From contig OZ244043.1 of the NCBI GenBank assembly GCA_965215215.1, forward strand, positions 2,418,001-2,482,000: a DNA stretch of 64,000 nucleotides, in the 5' to 3' direction. The position numbers were made by a program, and so were the translations under genes. Source of the DNA: CALDTK01 sp965215215 (GTDB lineage Bacteria > Bacteroidota > Bacteroidia > Chitinophagales > Saprospiraceae). Within the stretch, counting starts at the first letter, position 1. Every line of letters starts with the position of its first letter. Below, one piece after another: positions 45,159-53,303 of the stretch. The notes beneath the pieces are model-generated. The model saw only the letters and a program-made list of their open reading frames with translations, had not been told where the DNA came from and searched no databases.

Positions 45159-45776
45159 CTACTCTTCTTTCTCCGCTCCCTCCTCCACGAGGCTCGCGGT
45201 CAGGTCGTTGAGCGCCCTAACCTTATCGTCGAAGCTGCCCTTGAGCCGATCGCGAATCGTTTTGAGGTTGCCGAGCAGCTGGTTCACGTCCTGCGGCAAC
45301 ACCTCCTCGAGCACTTGCCGCATGCGCTTGGCGAGGGTCGGACTGGTACCGTTGGTCGAGATCGCGATCTTCAGGCTCCCGCGTGTCACGATGCTGCCGA
45401 GGTAAAAGTCGCAGAGGGCCGGCGTATCGGCCACGTTGACGAGCACGCCGGCCGTTTTGCAGGCGGTGCGCACCTGTTGGTTGAGCTCCGGAAAATTGGT
45501 CGCCGCCACCGCGAGGTCGTAGCCGACCACATCGGTGGGATCGAACTCGCGGCGCTCGATCCTTACCCGGTGGTTCGGCAACCGCGCGAGCAGCTCCTCG
45601 ATCTCGGGATTCACCCAGGGCGCCACCACGGTGATCACCGCGTCCGGCGAGCTCTTGAGGATGAAGCTCATCTTCTCGTAGCCTACCTCGCCGGCGCCCA
45701 CGATGAGGGTGCGCAGCTCGTGCAGCTTCAAAAAAATCGGGTAGAGGGGGTTTGCCCCGGGGGTATTATCGGCCAT
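45159..45776 (-). CDS. Precorrin-2 dehydrogenase / sirohydrochlorin synthesis (CysG N-terminal type)
   Basis: 205 aa from the ATG at 45776; the longer open frame upstream overlaps the MobA-like gene and is rejected. NPLYPIFLKLHELRTLIVGAGEVGYEKMSFIL carries a normal GxGxxG NAD-binding motif. Further: VVAPWVNPEIEELL, DLAVAATNFPELNQQVRTACKTAGVLVNVADTPALCDFYLGSIVTRGSLKIAISTNGTSPTLAKRMRQVLEEVLP, the typical Bacteroidota single-domain form. It oxidises precorrin-2 toward siroheme. A second, altered copy lies at 46948. Confidence 0.9.
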   Translation of the reverse strand: MADNTPGANPLYPIFLKLHELRTLIVGAGEVGYEKMSFILKSSPDAVITVVAPWVNPEIEELLARLPNHRVRIERREFDPTDVVGYDLAVAATNFPELNQQVRTACKTAGVLVNVADTPALCDFYLGSIVTRGSLKIAISTNGTSPTLAKRMRQVLEEVLPQDVNQLLGNLKTIRDRLKGSFDDKVRALNDLTASLVEEGAEKEE

Positions 45777-45842
45777 AGGGGCGAAAGGTCCTAGCTTGCC
45801 AAGGTAGGCCGCCGGGGCGGCGGCAGACAACCACCGCGACGT

Positions 45843-46973
45843 ATGCACCACAAACACCCCCAAATCGCCCGGCGGGCCCTCGGCCACTACGCGCGCACCG
45901 AGTTCGCCCTGGTGGGAACGCTCTGCCGACGCATCAACGACCTGATGCTCGACTGGCAGGCGCGCCTCACCGGGGAGGCGCGGGTGGTGGTGGTCCGCGG
46001 TAGATCCGAGCGGGATCCGCACGGCGACGTGCGCCAGGTGGGGCACAAGCGCCTCGAGGGCGATCGACCGGACTGGAACGATTACGACGACCGCGTCTAC
46101 GCCGGGGATTACGACCTCGCCCTCGTCAACGGCAACCACCATCCGGCCGCCCGCCAACTCGTGTTCGTGAACGCCGAAAAAGCCGGTACCCTCGAACGCC
46201 GCCGCGAGCAGCTCACCGACGTAGCCGCGGTAATCCTCGATCCGGATCAGGCGATCCCGACCTGGCTGGCCGGGCACCTCGCCGCTACCGACCAGTCCCC
46301 GATCGTCTGCGGCGGAGCCGAAGTCGAAGCGCGCGTGTTTCCACTCGTAGCGTCGGCCTTGCGGAAAAACCGCCCCCGGCTGCGCGCGCTCGTCCTCGCC
46401 GGAGGTCGGTCGCAGCGCATGGGGCAGGATAAGGCGTCTTTGGCTTACCGGAACGGCCAAACCGAGCTCGCGCGGTTGACTGACCTGTGCGTTACCCTCG
46501 GACTCGAAACCTACATCTCCGTCAGCGATCCGGGCGCCGATCCACTGCCCGGCGTACCTACCATCGTCGATCGATTTCTGGGCTTGGGGCCGATGGGGGC
46601 CATCGCCTCGGCGCTCCTCACCGAGCCGGACGCGGCCTGGTTGGTGCTCGCCTGCGATCTACCCCTCCTCAACCGGGACACGCTCGAGGCTTTAATCGCG
46701 GCCCGAGACACCCGCCGCCACGCTACCGCCGCCCGCGCGGCCGCCCGGCCCTGGCCCGAACCGCTCATCGCCATCTACGAGCCGCGCGCCTACAAGCGCT
46801 TCCTCGACCTACTGAGCCTCGGCTACGCCTGCCCGCGCAAGCTGCTCATCAACGGCGACACCGCCGAACTCGTGCTCGCGGACGTGCAACCGCTCTACAA
46901 CGCGAATACGCCGGAGCAGCGCGACGAAGCGCTCCGGCTCCTCGGCGCTACACCTCCACGAGCGCCTGCATGA
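45843..46973 (+). CDS. MobA-like NTP transferase with a MobB-like N-terminal domain
   Basis: 376 aa. The C-terminal half is MobA-like: LRALVLAGGRSQRMGQDKASLAYRNG, FLGLGPMGAIASALL and LVLACDLPLLNRDTLEALI, the nucleotide and metal-binding motifs for molybdenum cofactor guanylyl transfer. The N-terminal 185 residues (RTEFALVGTLCRRINDLMLDWQARL, LALVNGNHHPAARQLVFVNAEKAGTL) resemble MobB without an intact GxxGxGKT P-loop. Bacteroidota commonly carry this fusion. It is convergent with the P2DH-like gene at 46948, overlapping by 26 bases, and divergent from the gene at 45159. Confidence 0.82.
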   Translation: MHHKHPQIARRALGHYARTEFALVGTLCRRINDLMLDWQARLTGEARVVVVRGRSERDPHGDVRQVGHKRLEGDRPDWNDYDDRVYAGDYDLALVNGNHHPAARQLVFVNAEKAGTLERRREQLTDVAAVILDPDQAIPTWLAGHLAATDQSPIVCGGAEVEARVFPLVASALRKNRPRLRALVLAGGRSQRMGQDKASLAYRNGQTELARLTDLCVTLGLETYISVSDPGADPLPGVPTIVDRFLGLGPMGAIASALLTEPDAAWLVLACDLPLLNRDTLEALIAARDTRRHATAARAAARPWPEPLIAIYEPRAYKRFLDLLSLGYACPRKLLINGDTAELVLADVQPLYNANTPEQRDEALRLLGATPPRAPA

Positions 46974-47592
46974 GCGACTGCAAGCCGTCGGGCATCGCCT
47001 TCCCGAGCTCGTCGCGCAGTTGACGGGTGGCGCCGATCGCCATGCCCGCGCTCGACACGGCCACCTTGAGGGCACCCCGCGTGAGGATGCTGCCGAGGGC
47101 GAAATCGCTCTCGTCCGGATCGTCGGCCACGTTGATGAGGAGTCGGTGGGCGCGGAGTTGCGAGATGCGACGCGCGTTGTCGGCCTTCGACTCCCGCGCG
47201 ATCAGGGCGACGTCGTGCGAACGGATGTCGCGCTCCGTCAGTCCGCGCCGAGCGAGTATCACGCGGTGCTCGCCCACTTCGGTGAGCAGTTCGCCGAACG
47301 CGGGATCGATGGTGCGCGATACGACGGTAACCTGGGCCGAGGGACTGCTGGCCAAAATGAGCCGAAGCCGCAACAGTGCCGCCGCACCGCCCCCGAGCAC
47401 GAGCGTCCGCAGACGGTGCAACTTGAGGAAGGCCGGGAAAAGCGGGTTCGTGAGCGCCACCGAGGTCTCGAGTCCGACTCCGGAATCCCGCGGATCCTCC
47501 ACGAAGTCGAGCAACGAAGGGACGCTCAGCGGGGCCACGGTCGGCAAGCTCACGGGGACAGCGGTTGGTGGTGTTTCGATGATCTGGTTCAT
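46948..47592 (-). CDS. Precorrin-2 dehydrogenase-like paralogue with altered nucleotide motif
   Basis: 214 aa. The core aligns with the gene at 45159: NPLFPAFLKLHRLRTLVLGGGAAALLRLRLILASSP, VVSRTIDPAFGELL, HDVALIARESKADNARRISQLRAHRLLINVADDPDESDFALGSILTRGALKVAVSSAGMAIGATRQLRDELG. The third Gly of GxGxxG is Ala and the C-terminal dimer part is short. An extra 45-residue Pro/Val/Ser-rich lead precedes the domain. It overlaps cobA by four bases, so it belongs to the sulfite reductase unit. Activity is uncertain. Confidence 0.8.
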   Translation of the reverse strand: MNQIIETPPTAVPVSLPTVAPLSVPSLLDFVEDPRDSGVGLETSVALTNPLFPAFLKLHRLRTLVLGGGAAALLRLRLILASSPSAQVTVVSRTIDPAFGELLTEVGEHRVILARRGLTERDIRSHDVALIARESKADNARRISQLRAHRLLINVADDPDESDFALGSILTRGALKVAVSSAGMAIGATRQLRDELGKAMPDGLQSLMQALVEV

Positions 47593-48374
47593 GAGCGGTC
47601 GTTGGGGCTTTCCGCCGCGGCGATGGCCTCGTAAGCGGGGTTTAGGTACTCGAAGTCCCGGTGCACGCCCACTACCTCACCGATGACGATGAGTCCCGGA
47701 CTGCGAAGTCCCGCGGCGGCAACGCGTTCCACGATGGTGCTCACCGCGCCCACCACGTGGCGCTCGCGGGGGGTTGAGCCGCGCTCTACGACTAATACGG
47801 GGACGTTCCCCCGGCCGGCCGCGGCGAACACCGCCGCTATCTCGGCGAGTCGGCGCATACCCATTAGGATTACCGCGGTGGCCTCGGTTTTGGCGGCAGC
47901 CAGCACATCCGTACTCAGGCTACCGTCGCGCGTGGTGGCGGTCAGTACCCAGAAACTCTCGCTCGTGCCGCGCAGCGTCACGGGCACCCCCTGCAGCTCG
48001 GGCACGCTGATGCAGCTGCTGATACCGGGCACCACGGCGGTCGGGATGCCGAGCGCCGCGAGGTAGGTGAGCTCCTCGTGGCCGCGCCCGAACACGAAGG
48101 GGTCGCCGCCCTTGAGCCGAACGACGTGCCCGTGGCTGAGGGCGTGCTGGGCGAGGAGGAGGTTGATCTCGTCTTGCGAGTAGCGGTGGTTGGCGGCGCG
48201 CTTACCCACGTCGACCCGCAACGCGGAAGCCGGCGCGAAGGCCAGGATTTCGGGGGTTACGAGCGCGTCGTAGAGCACGACATCGGCTCGCTCTAATGCG
48301 CGAAGCCCTTTAAGTGTCAGCAGCTCGGGATCGCCGGGGCCGGCGCCCACCAGGGTTACGAATGGAGTATTCAT
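47589..48374 (-). CDS. cobA: Uroporphyrinogen-III C-methyltransferase
   Basis: 261 aa. SUMT motifs: VTLVGAGPGDPELLTLKGLRAL, ADVVLYDALVTPEIL, VDVGKRAANHRYSQDEINLLL, VVRLKGGDPFVFGRGHEELTYL, VVPGISSCISVPELQGVPVTLRG and TAVILMGMRRLAEI. It methylates uroporphyrinogen III twice with SAM to give precorrin-2 for siroheme. It lies 19 bases after the sulfite reductase stop and overlaps the P2DH-like gene, so cofactor and enzyme are made from one message. Confidence 0.95.
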   Translation of the reverse strand: MNTPFVTLVGAGPGDPELLTLKGLRALERADVVLYDALVTPEILAFAPASALRVDVGKRAANHRYSQDEINLLLAQHALSHGHVVRLKGGDPFVFGRGHEELTYLAALGIPTAVVPGISSCISVPELQGVPVTLRGTSESFWVLTATTRDGSLSTDVLAAAKTEATAVILMGMRRLAEIAAVFAAAGRGNVPVLVVERGSTPRERHVVGAVSTIVERVAAAGLRSPGLIVIGEVVGVHRDFEYLNPAYEAIAAAESPNDRS

Positions 48375-48393
48375 GATTGGGAGTTCTGGGGGC

Positions 48394-50547
48394 TTAGGCG
48401 TTGTAGTAGCTGGCTACCACGGGTTCGTCGGGGGCGTTTGCCCGGAGCTGTGCTTCGCGCTCGGCGATCACCTGCGCGAAGAAGGTTTTCCCGTCCGCGA
48501 GGTAGCTGTCGGCAAACTCCTCGGTCGGCTTGTAAGTCTTCATCCGCAGGACGTGGCGCTCGAATGCACCCTCGCCCGCGTCGTCGCTGAGTCCCGCGAT
48601 CGTGCCGGTACTCACGTACAGCCGGTCGAAATCCTCGAGGATGCGCGCCTGCGTATTGCAGTGCACGTCGGTGCCGAGCAGCAGCGCTTTGGCGCCGGTT
48701 ACGAAGGCGGTGTAGGTGTGGTAGATCGCGTCCTCCCAGAGCCCCTCCGCGATCGCTTCCCCGGCCCACTCGATGCGCTCGCGCTGGTCGCCGATAATGG
48801 CGCCCACCATGTCGTAGGCGACGCCGGCGCACTCGCCCACGCCGATGGCCTGCACGTAGTCGCTGTCCTGCCCCCAGTCGTGGGCGAGCTCCGGACCGGC
48901 ATCCTTGAGGGAGGCGAGCGGCTTGAGCATGTCGTAGAAGTACGGCTTGCCCCGGCGGCGGAAGTAGGCGTCGAAGCGCTCCTGCTCGTCGGTACGGTTA
49001 GCGAGGAAATCGCGCAGGATAAACCGAAGTGCGTCGGGGGTGCGCTTGGTGGGAAGCTTGATCACCCGCTCGGCCACCCAGCCCACGCCCGCGGCGTCGA
49101 CGCCGCCGCCGAGCACCACCTGCATGGCCGGAATGACCAGCGGCGCCCGCTTGATGGAGCTGCCGTGCAGTCCGACACTCGCCGCCATGTGCTGGCCGCA
49201 GGCGTTCATGCAGCCGCTGATCTTAATGGTGAAGTGGCGGTCGTGCACGAGCTCGGGGAACTCGTCGCGCACGACGTCCTCGAGGACCTCGGCCGCGCCG
49301 GTGCTGTTGGTTACGCCGAGGTTGCAGGTGTCGGTGCCGGGGCAGGCGGTTACGTCGGCGGTGGAATTCGCGCCCGACAGGCCGAGGTCGAGCGATTTCA
49401 ACGCGCGGTAGAGGTGGGGGAGGGCTTCGGCGCGCACGTAGCGCAGCAGCAGTCCCTGCTGCACGGTAATGCGCACGTCGTCGGCGGCGTAGCGGCGCAC
49501 GACCTCGGCGAGGAGCCGAGCGCGGTTAGCGTCTAGATTACCGAGGGGTACGCGGATGTTTACGCCGTGAAAGCCCGCCTGCTTCTGCTCGAATACGTTG
49601 GTGGCCTGCCAGGTCAAGAAGCCGGGCTCCCGCGTACCGGGTTCGCCTTCCGGCAAAACGGGGGGTGCCGGAATCGCGGTCGGGGCGATGGTGCGGTCCA
49701 CCCACACGGTTTGCTCGGTGAGTCCGGCGCGCTCCGCGGCCACGAGCTCGAGGAAGGCTTCGAGTCCGAGCGCTTTCACGAGGTACTTCATGCGTGCCTT
49801 CATGCGCTTCTCGCGCTCGCCGTAGCGGTCGAACACCCGGATGGCGGCCTGCATGAAGGGGAGGATCTCCTCCTCGGGCATAAACTCCGTGACCAGCTGC
49901 GCGGGGATGCTCTGGGCGCCGAGCCCGCCCGCCACCACGACCTTGAAGCCGCGAATTTCGTCGCCGTCCTCGGCCACGCGCAGCCGCGGGATGAACCCGA
50001 AATCGTGGAAGTAGGTGAAGGCAGTGTCGTGTTCGGTCGCCGAAAACGCGATCTTGATCTTGCGGCCCATGGCCTGACTCACCGGGTTGCGCAAGAAGTG
50101 TTCGAAGGTGGCCTGTACGTAGGGCGTCACGTCGAAAGCTTCGTCGGGGTCGATACCGGCGCGCGGACTGGCCGTGACGTTGCGAACGGTGTTACCGCAG
50201 GCCTCCCGGGCGGTCACGCCTACGGCGGTGAGATCCTCCCAAACCCCCACGCTATCCTCCAGCTTCACGTAGTGAAACTGTACGTTCTGCCGGGTAGTGA
50301 AGTGGAGGTTGCCGTTGGTGTAGTGCTCGGAGGCATTGGCGAGGGCTACGAGTTGGCGCGCGGTGAGTTTCCCGAAAGGGATCTTCGTGCGGAACATGTG
50401 GACGCCGAGTTGCCGCTGACCGTACACGCCGCGGGTGAGGCGGTAGTGCTTGAAGCGGTCTTCGTCGATCTCGCCGGCCTTAAAGCGGCCGATCTTGGTT
50501 TTCAGTTCTTCGATGTCGCGCAGGGCGGCGGCGGTTGGATGGCTCAT
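48394..50547 (-). CDS. Ferredoxin-type sulfite (nitrite/sulfite) reductase with C-terminal HEPN-like extension
   Basis: 717 aa. Two ferredoxin-like/siroheme repeats are visible: HYRLTRGVYGQRQLGVHMFRTKIPFGKLTARQL, FHYVKLEDSVGVWEDL and later GFHGVNIRVPLGNLDANRARLLAEVVRRYAADDVRITVQQGLLLRYV. The [4Fe-4S]-siroheme cysteines are C402-x5-C408 (TACPGTDTCNLG) and C446-x3-C450 (SGCMNACGQH). A helical C-terminal stretch from about residue 570 looks like the HEPN domain seen in Bacteroidota homologues. The co-transcribed cobA, no nitrite transport gene, and a Cys-rich leader peptide upstream favour sulfite reduction in cysteine synthesis. Confidence 0.93.
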   Translation of the reverse strand: MSHPTAAALRDIEELKTKIGRFKAGEIDEDRFKHYRLTRGVYGQRQLGVHMFRTKIPFGKLTARQLVALANASEHYTNGNLHFTTRQNVQFHYVKLEDSVGVWEDLTAVGVTAREACGNTVRNVTASPRAGIDPDEAFDVTPYVQATFEHFLRNPVSQAMGRKIKIAFSATEHDTAFTYFHDFGFIPRLRVAEDGDEIRGFKVVVAGGLGAQSIPAQLVTEFMPEEEILPFMQAAIRVFDRYGEREKRMKARMKYLVKALGLEAFLELVAAERAGLTEQTVWVDRTIAPTAIPAPPVLPEGEPGTREPGFLTWQATNVFEQKQAGFHGVNIRVPLGNLDANRARLLAEVVRRYAADDVRITVQQGLLLRYVRAEALPHLYRALKSLDLGLSGANSTADVTACPGTDTCNLGVTNSTGAAEVLEDVVRDEFPELVHDRHFTIKISGCMNACGQHMAASVGLHGSSIKRAPLVIPAMQVVLGGGVDAAGVGWVAERVIKLPTKRTPDALRFILRDFLANRTDEQERFDAYFRRRGKPYFYDMLKPLASLKDAGPELAHDWGQDSDYVQAIGVGECAGVAYDMVGAIIGDQRERIEWAGEAIAEGLWEDAIYHTYTAFVTGAKALLLGTDVHCNTQARILEDFDRLYVSTGTIAGLSDDAGEGAFERHVLRMKTYKPTEEFADSYLADGKTFFAQVIAEREAQLRANAPDEPVVASYYNA

Positions 50548-50603
50548 AAAATCTTGAATCGATACGGGTAGAGAGAAAGGTGGATAGTTGGGGTAGGAAA
50601 AAC

Positions 50604-50640
50604 AAAAGCCCCCCGGAGCGTGGTGCTCCGGGGGGCTTTT
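50604..50640 (-). terminator. Attenuator terminator before sulfite reductase
   Basis: AAAAGCCCCCCGGAGC pairs perfectly with GCTCCGGGGGGCTTTT around a five-base loop, followed on the minus strand by TGTTTTT. It lies between the Cys leader ORF and the sulfite reductase start, within the same transcript, so it should act as an attenuator rather than as a simple end. It could also end the upstream ATPase message. Confidence 0.8.
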
Positions 50641-50669
50641 GGGTGCCTAGGCGTTCTTACGGGAAGATG

Positions 50670-50726
50670 CTACCAGGTACTGTACGCCAGTTCGGAGACC
50701 GAGGTCACGCGACAGAGACAGCACAT
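50670..50726 (-). CDS. Candidate cysteine leader peptide (MCCLCRVTSVSELAYSTW)
   Basis: An 18-codon ORF with ATG at 50726 and TAG at 50670-50672. Codons 2, 3 and 5 are Cys (TGC, TGT, TGT). It is followed 29 bases later by a 16-bp terminator hairpin and then, 56 bases after that, by the sulfite reductase start. Placement and residue choice are what amino-acid attenuation needs: ribosome stalling on Cys codons when cysteinyl-tRNA is scarce would favour read-through. The ORF is too short to be confident from codon use. I see no Shine-Dalgarno, as usual in Bacteroidota. Confidence 0.65.
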   Translation of the reverse strand: MCCLCRVTSVSELAYSTW

Positions 50727-50976
50727 ACAGCAGCAGGAAAGCTTCACGTAGGTAATTTGCTAATTAGGCGCAAGGTGGGTTGAAAAATGTTTTGGCGCAA
50801 GCGAATTGGGAAATTAATTGAGGTCTGAACTTAGAATTAAGTTGAATCGAGGCAGGAAGACGGCTCAGGCTAGCCACTATTCAACGGTCGGCTACAGGCG
50901 GTTTGCCGGGCTCAGGTCTCGGAGAATACTCCTGTTTAAATATTTGGTCTATAAAAAGATATCCGCCCAAAGGTGG

Positions 50977-52137
50977 TTAGGGCCAGACGATATGCCGCTT
51001 GGCGTACGTCTTTAGGAAAGGATCTTCGAAAACCACCCTAGATGTCTTACCGCTTTGGTGTACGCGCCGCAGGATACTTTTATCGATCAGACCCTCGACT
51101 GCTCTCCTGAGCGTGGACACCGCTACGCCGTAGCGCCGAGCGGAAGCCGTACTCGTAAAACCTGTGCCGTCGGACGTAGCCACGGCGTGTAGCGCGCGTT
51201 TCTGATTGTTGGAGAGGAGGTCGACGAGCGTCGCGTACTGAGGATCTTCGAGGTCTAGGATGGCGTCTAGCGCCGCGTTCACCTCCTCGGTTCCCACCGT
51301 TTTTCTTTTCGAATAAAACACAGACTCCTCCCAGCACTGACTGGCCAGAAGCTGAACGCTGTAGGGTACATCGGCGGCGAGGTCGAGGATAGCTTCGACC
51401 GCCTCGTCGGTGATCGTTTTCCCCGCGCGCGCAAACGCGTGAGCGATGTGCGCGCCGAAATCTGTGCGGGGGACGGGACCGAGGTGAAGGCGCGAGCCTA
51501 AGCGGTAGAAGGGGCGCCCGTGCTCGGAGGTCATCGCCGTAAGCATGGCGGTAGCCGATCCCGCGAACACGTAGCCTACGTGCCTGTGCGTCTGAATGGC
51601 CGCTCGCAGTCTCGCTTCGGCATCGATCCCTTCGCTTTCTACAACCTTCTGGAACTCGTCGATCACTACGGCCACCGGATCGGTTAGCTCGCCGGCGAGA
51701 CGGTCTATGCTGTCGAGCGCCTCCGTTAGGTACAAAGAGTCGTGAGCCAGCTGTCCGGGAGATACTTTTATCGACCAATTGTCGGTGAGCGGATCGTAAT
51801 TGATGGATGGCCGCAGCGCCTTGAAGGCCAGCCCTACCTGCTCGGGAGCCTTGCGAAACGGGGATTTAATTCGCTTGGCGGCCTGTACCATCAACCCGGT
51901 TGCCAACGCACTGCCTCCGGGAAACCGCTCCGCATTGACGCGAATGACGATCCCGCCTAACTCCTCCGATTGGGCGGCCGCGGTAGCGATGATCGAGGTT
52001 TTTCCAAACCGCCGCGGACCGATAAGAAATAGTCGAGTACGCCCTCGCATGGCCCGGAGTACCGTCTGGGTCTCTCGCTCGCGGTCAACGAGTTCCGCGC
52101 CGACAACTTCGCGTCCGAACTGAAAGGGATCGACCAC
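50977..52137 (-). CDS. AAA-type ATPase with winged-helix C-terminus
   Basis: 386 aa from GTG 52137 (VVDPFQFGREVVGAELVDRERE). Walker A is GPRRFGKTS, Walker B VAVVIDEFQ, with sensor-like GSATAML and a lid region (LLASQCWEESVFY). The final 70 residues look like a winged helix (SNNQKRALHAVATSDGTGFTSTASARRYGVAVSTLRRAVEGLIDKSILRRV). It is an archaeal-type/ORC-like ATPase (PF01637 style) found scattered in Bacteroidota; function unknown. The start could lie further upstream through the 15-bp repeat. It has no operon partner. Confidence 0.75.
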   Translation of the reverse strand: MVDPFQFGREVVGAELVDRERETQTVLRAMRGRTRLFLIGPRRFGKTSIIATAAAQSEELGGIVIRVNAERFPGGSALATGLMVQAAKRIKSPFRKAPEQVGLAFKALRPSINYDPLTDNWSIKVSPGQLAHDSLYLTEALDSIDRLAGELTDPVAVVIDEFQKVVESEGIDAEARLRAAIQTHRHVGYVFAGSATAMLTAMTSEHGRPFYRLGSRLHLGPVPRTDFGAHIAHAFARAGKTITDEAVEAILDLAADVPYSVQLLASQCWEESVFYSKRKTVGTEEVNAALDAILDLEDPQYATLVDLLSNNQKRALHAVATSDGTGFTSTASARRYGVAVSTLRRAVEGLIDKSILRRVHQSGKTSRVVFEDPFLKTYAKRHIVWP

Positions 52138-52151
52138 TGTGGAAAGGTATG

Positions 52152-52185
52152 CGCATAATTGCGCATCGCATAATTGCGCATCGCA
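52152..52185 (-). repeat. 15-bp-period tandem repeat with TGCGCA palindromes
   Basis: CGCATAATTGCGCATCGCA occurs at 52152 and again at 52167, a 15-bp step. Each unit contains the palindrome TGCGCA, and TGTGCACA follows at once. It lies just before the chosen ATPase start. If translated in the longer frame it would encode DAQLCDAQLC. Confidence 0.75.
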
Positions 52186-52214
52186 AATGTGCACATGTAA
52201 ACCCCCTGATATAC

Positions 52215-53303
52215 TTAAGCTCCGGGCTCGAAATGCCGCCAACCCTGCGCGGGGATCTTGTGCAACTTACCCCCTTTGGTGGAGAGCTTTAAACCGTCCT
52301 CGGCGGGCACGATCTCGCCGGCGACGTAAATATCGGGCAGGTATTTGATCTTTTCGATATCCTTCGGATCGATGGTGAAGAGCAACTCGTAATCTTCGCC
52401 GCCGCTGAGCGCCGTAGTAATAGGGTCGAGCTTGAAATCAAGGGCCTTGAGCTGGGCGTCGGGGTGGATCGGGACGCCGGATTCCTCGATGAGGGCACCG
52501 ACGCTACTCTGCCGGCAGATGTGGTAGAGCTCACTGGCCAGCCCGTCGGAGATGTCGATCATGCTCGTGGGCACGAGGTTGGTTTTGGCGAAAGCCTCGA
52601 TGATGTCGCGGCGGGCCTCGGGCTTGAGTTGTGCGCCCACGAGCACGGTGGCCTCGTCGAGCTCGGGCTGGACCCGCGGGTCGTCGAGGTAGAGCTGCTT
52701 CTCGCGCTCGAGGATCTGGAGGCCGAGGTAGGCGGCGCCGAGGTGACCGGTGATGCAGATGAGGTCGCCCACTCGGGCGCCACTGCGGTAGGCGATGCGC
52801 TCGGGCAGGGCCTCGCCGACGGCGGTGACGCTGATGGTGAGCCCCTTCGGACTGGAGGTGGTGTCGCCGCCCACGAGGTCGACGCCGTAGTGGCGGCAGG
52901 CGGCGTAAATGCCCTCGTAGAGTTCGTCGACGGCCTCGACGCTGATGCGCGAGCTGAGGGTAAGCGAGACGGTGATCTGCTTCGGTACCGCGTTCATGGC
53001 GTATACGTCCGAGAGGTTCACGACCACCGCCTTGTAGCCCAGGTGCTTGAGGGGGTGGTACATGAGGTCGAAGTGGATGCCCTCGACGAGCAGATCGGTG
53101 CTGATGACGGTGGCCGGACCGCTGTCGCCGTAGCGGATCACCGCCGCGTCGTCGCCCACGCCCTTGATGGTTGAGGGATTTTTGGGCGTGTAGTCGGCGG
53201 TAATTTTGTCGATGAGTCCGAACTCGCCGAGCGTACTTATCTCGGTGCGGGTGTTGCCCGTAGCGTCGGTCGGGGTCGACGTAGAATCTGAGGAGATGGC
53301 CAT
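52215..53303 (-). CDS. thiL: Thiamine-phosphate kinase
   Basis: About 362 aa from the ATG at 53303. ThiL features: STLGEFGLIDKITADY, KGVGDDAAVI (first metal/ATP loop), ISTDLLVEGIHFDLMYHPLKHLGYKAVVVNLSDVYAMNAVPK, LVGGDTTSSP, ITGHLGAAYLGLQIL, MIDISDGLASELYHI and LSGGEDYELLFTI. It phosphorylates thiamine monophosphate to thiamine pyrophosphate. No other thi gene is nearby. Its start codon shares CATG with that of the divergent hydrolase gene. Confidence 0.95.
   Translation of the reverse strand: MAISSDSTSTPTDATGNTRTEISTLGEFGLIDKITADYTPKNPSTIKGVGDDAAVIRYGDSGPATVISTDLLVEGIHFDLMYHPLKHLGYKAVVVNLSDVYAMNAVPKQITVSLTLSSRISVEAVDELYEGIYAACRHYGVDLVGGDTTSSPKGLTISVTAVGEALPERIAYRSGARVGDLICITGHLGAAYLGLQILEREKQLYLDDPRVQPELDEATVLVGAQLKPEARRDIIEAFAKTNLVPTSMIDISDGLASELYHICRQSSVGALIEESGVPIHPDAQLKALDFKLDPITTALSGGEDYELLFTIDPKDIEKIKYLPDIYVAGEIVPAEDGLKLSTKGGKLHKIPAQGWRHFEPGA

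Noticed and set aside
48373..50571. Long plus-strand frames opposite sulfite reductase
   Set aside because: Shadows of a conserved reductase with intact Fe-S cysteines on the other strand.
50604..50640. Hairpin as simple terminator of the ATPase gene at 50977
   Set aside because: It is more than 330 bases past that stop and lies directly between the Cys leader ORF and sulfite reductase, which fits an attenuator better; both uses remain possible.
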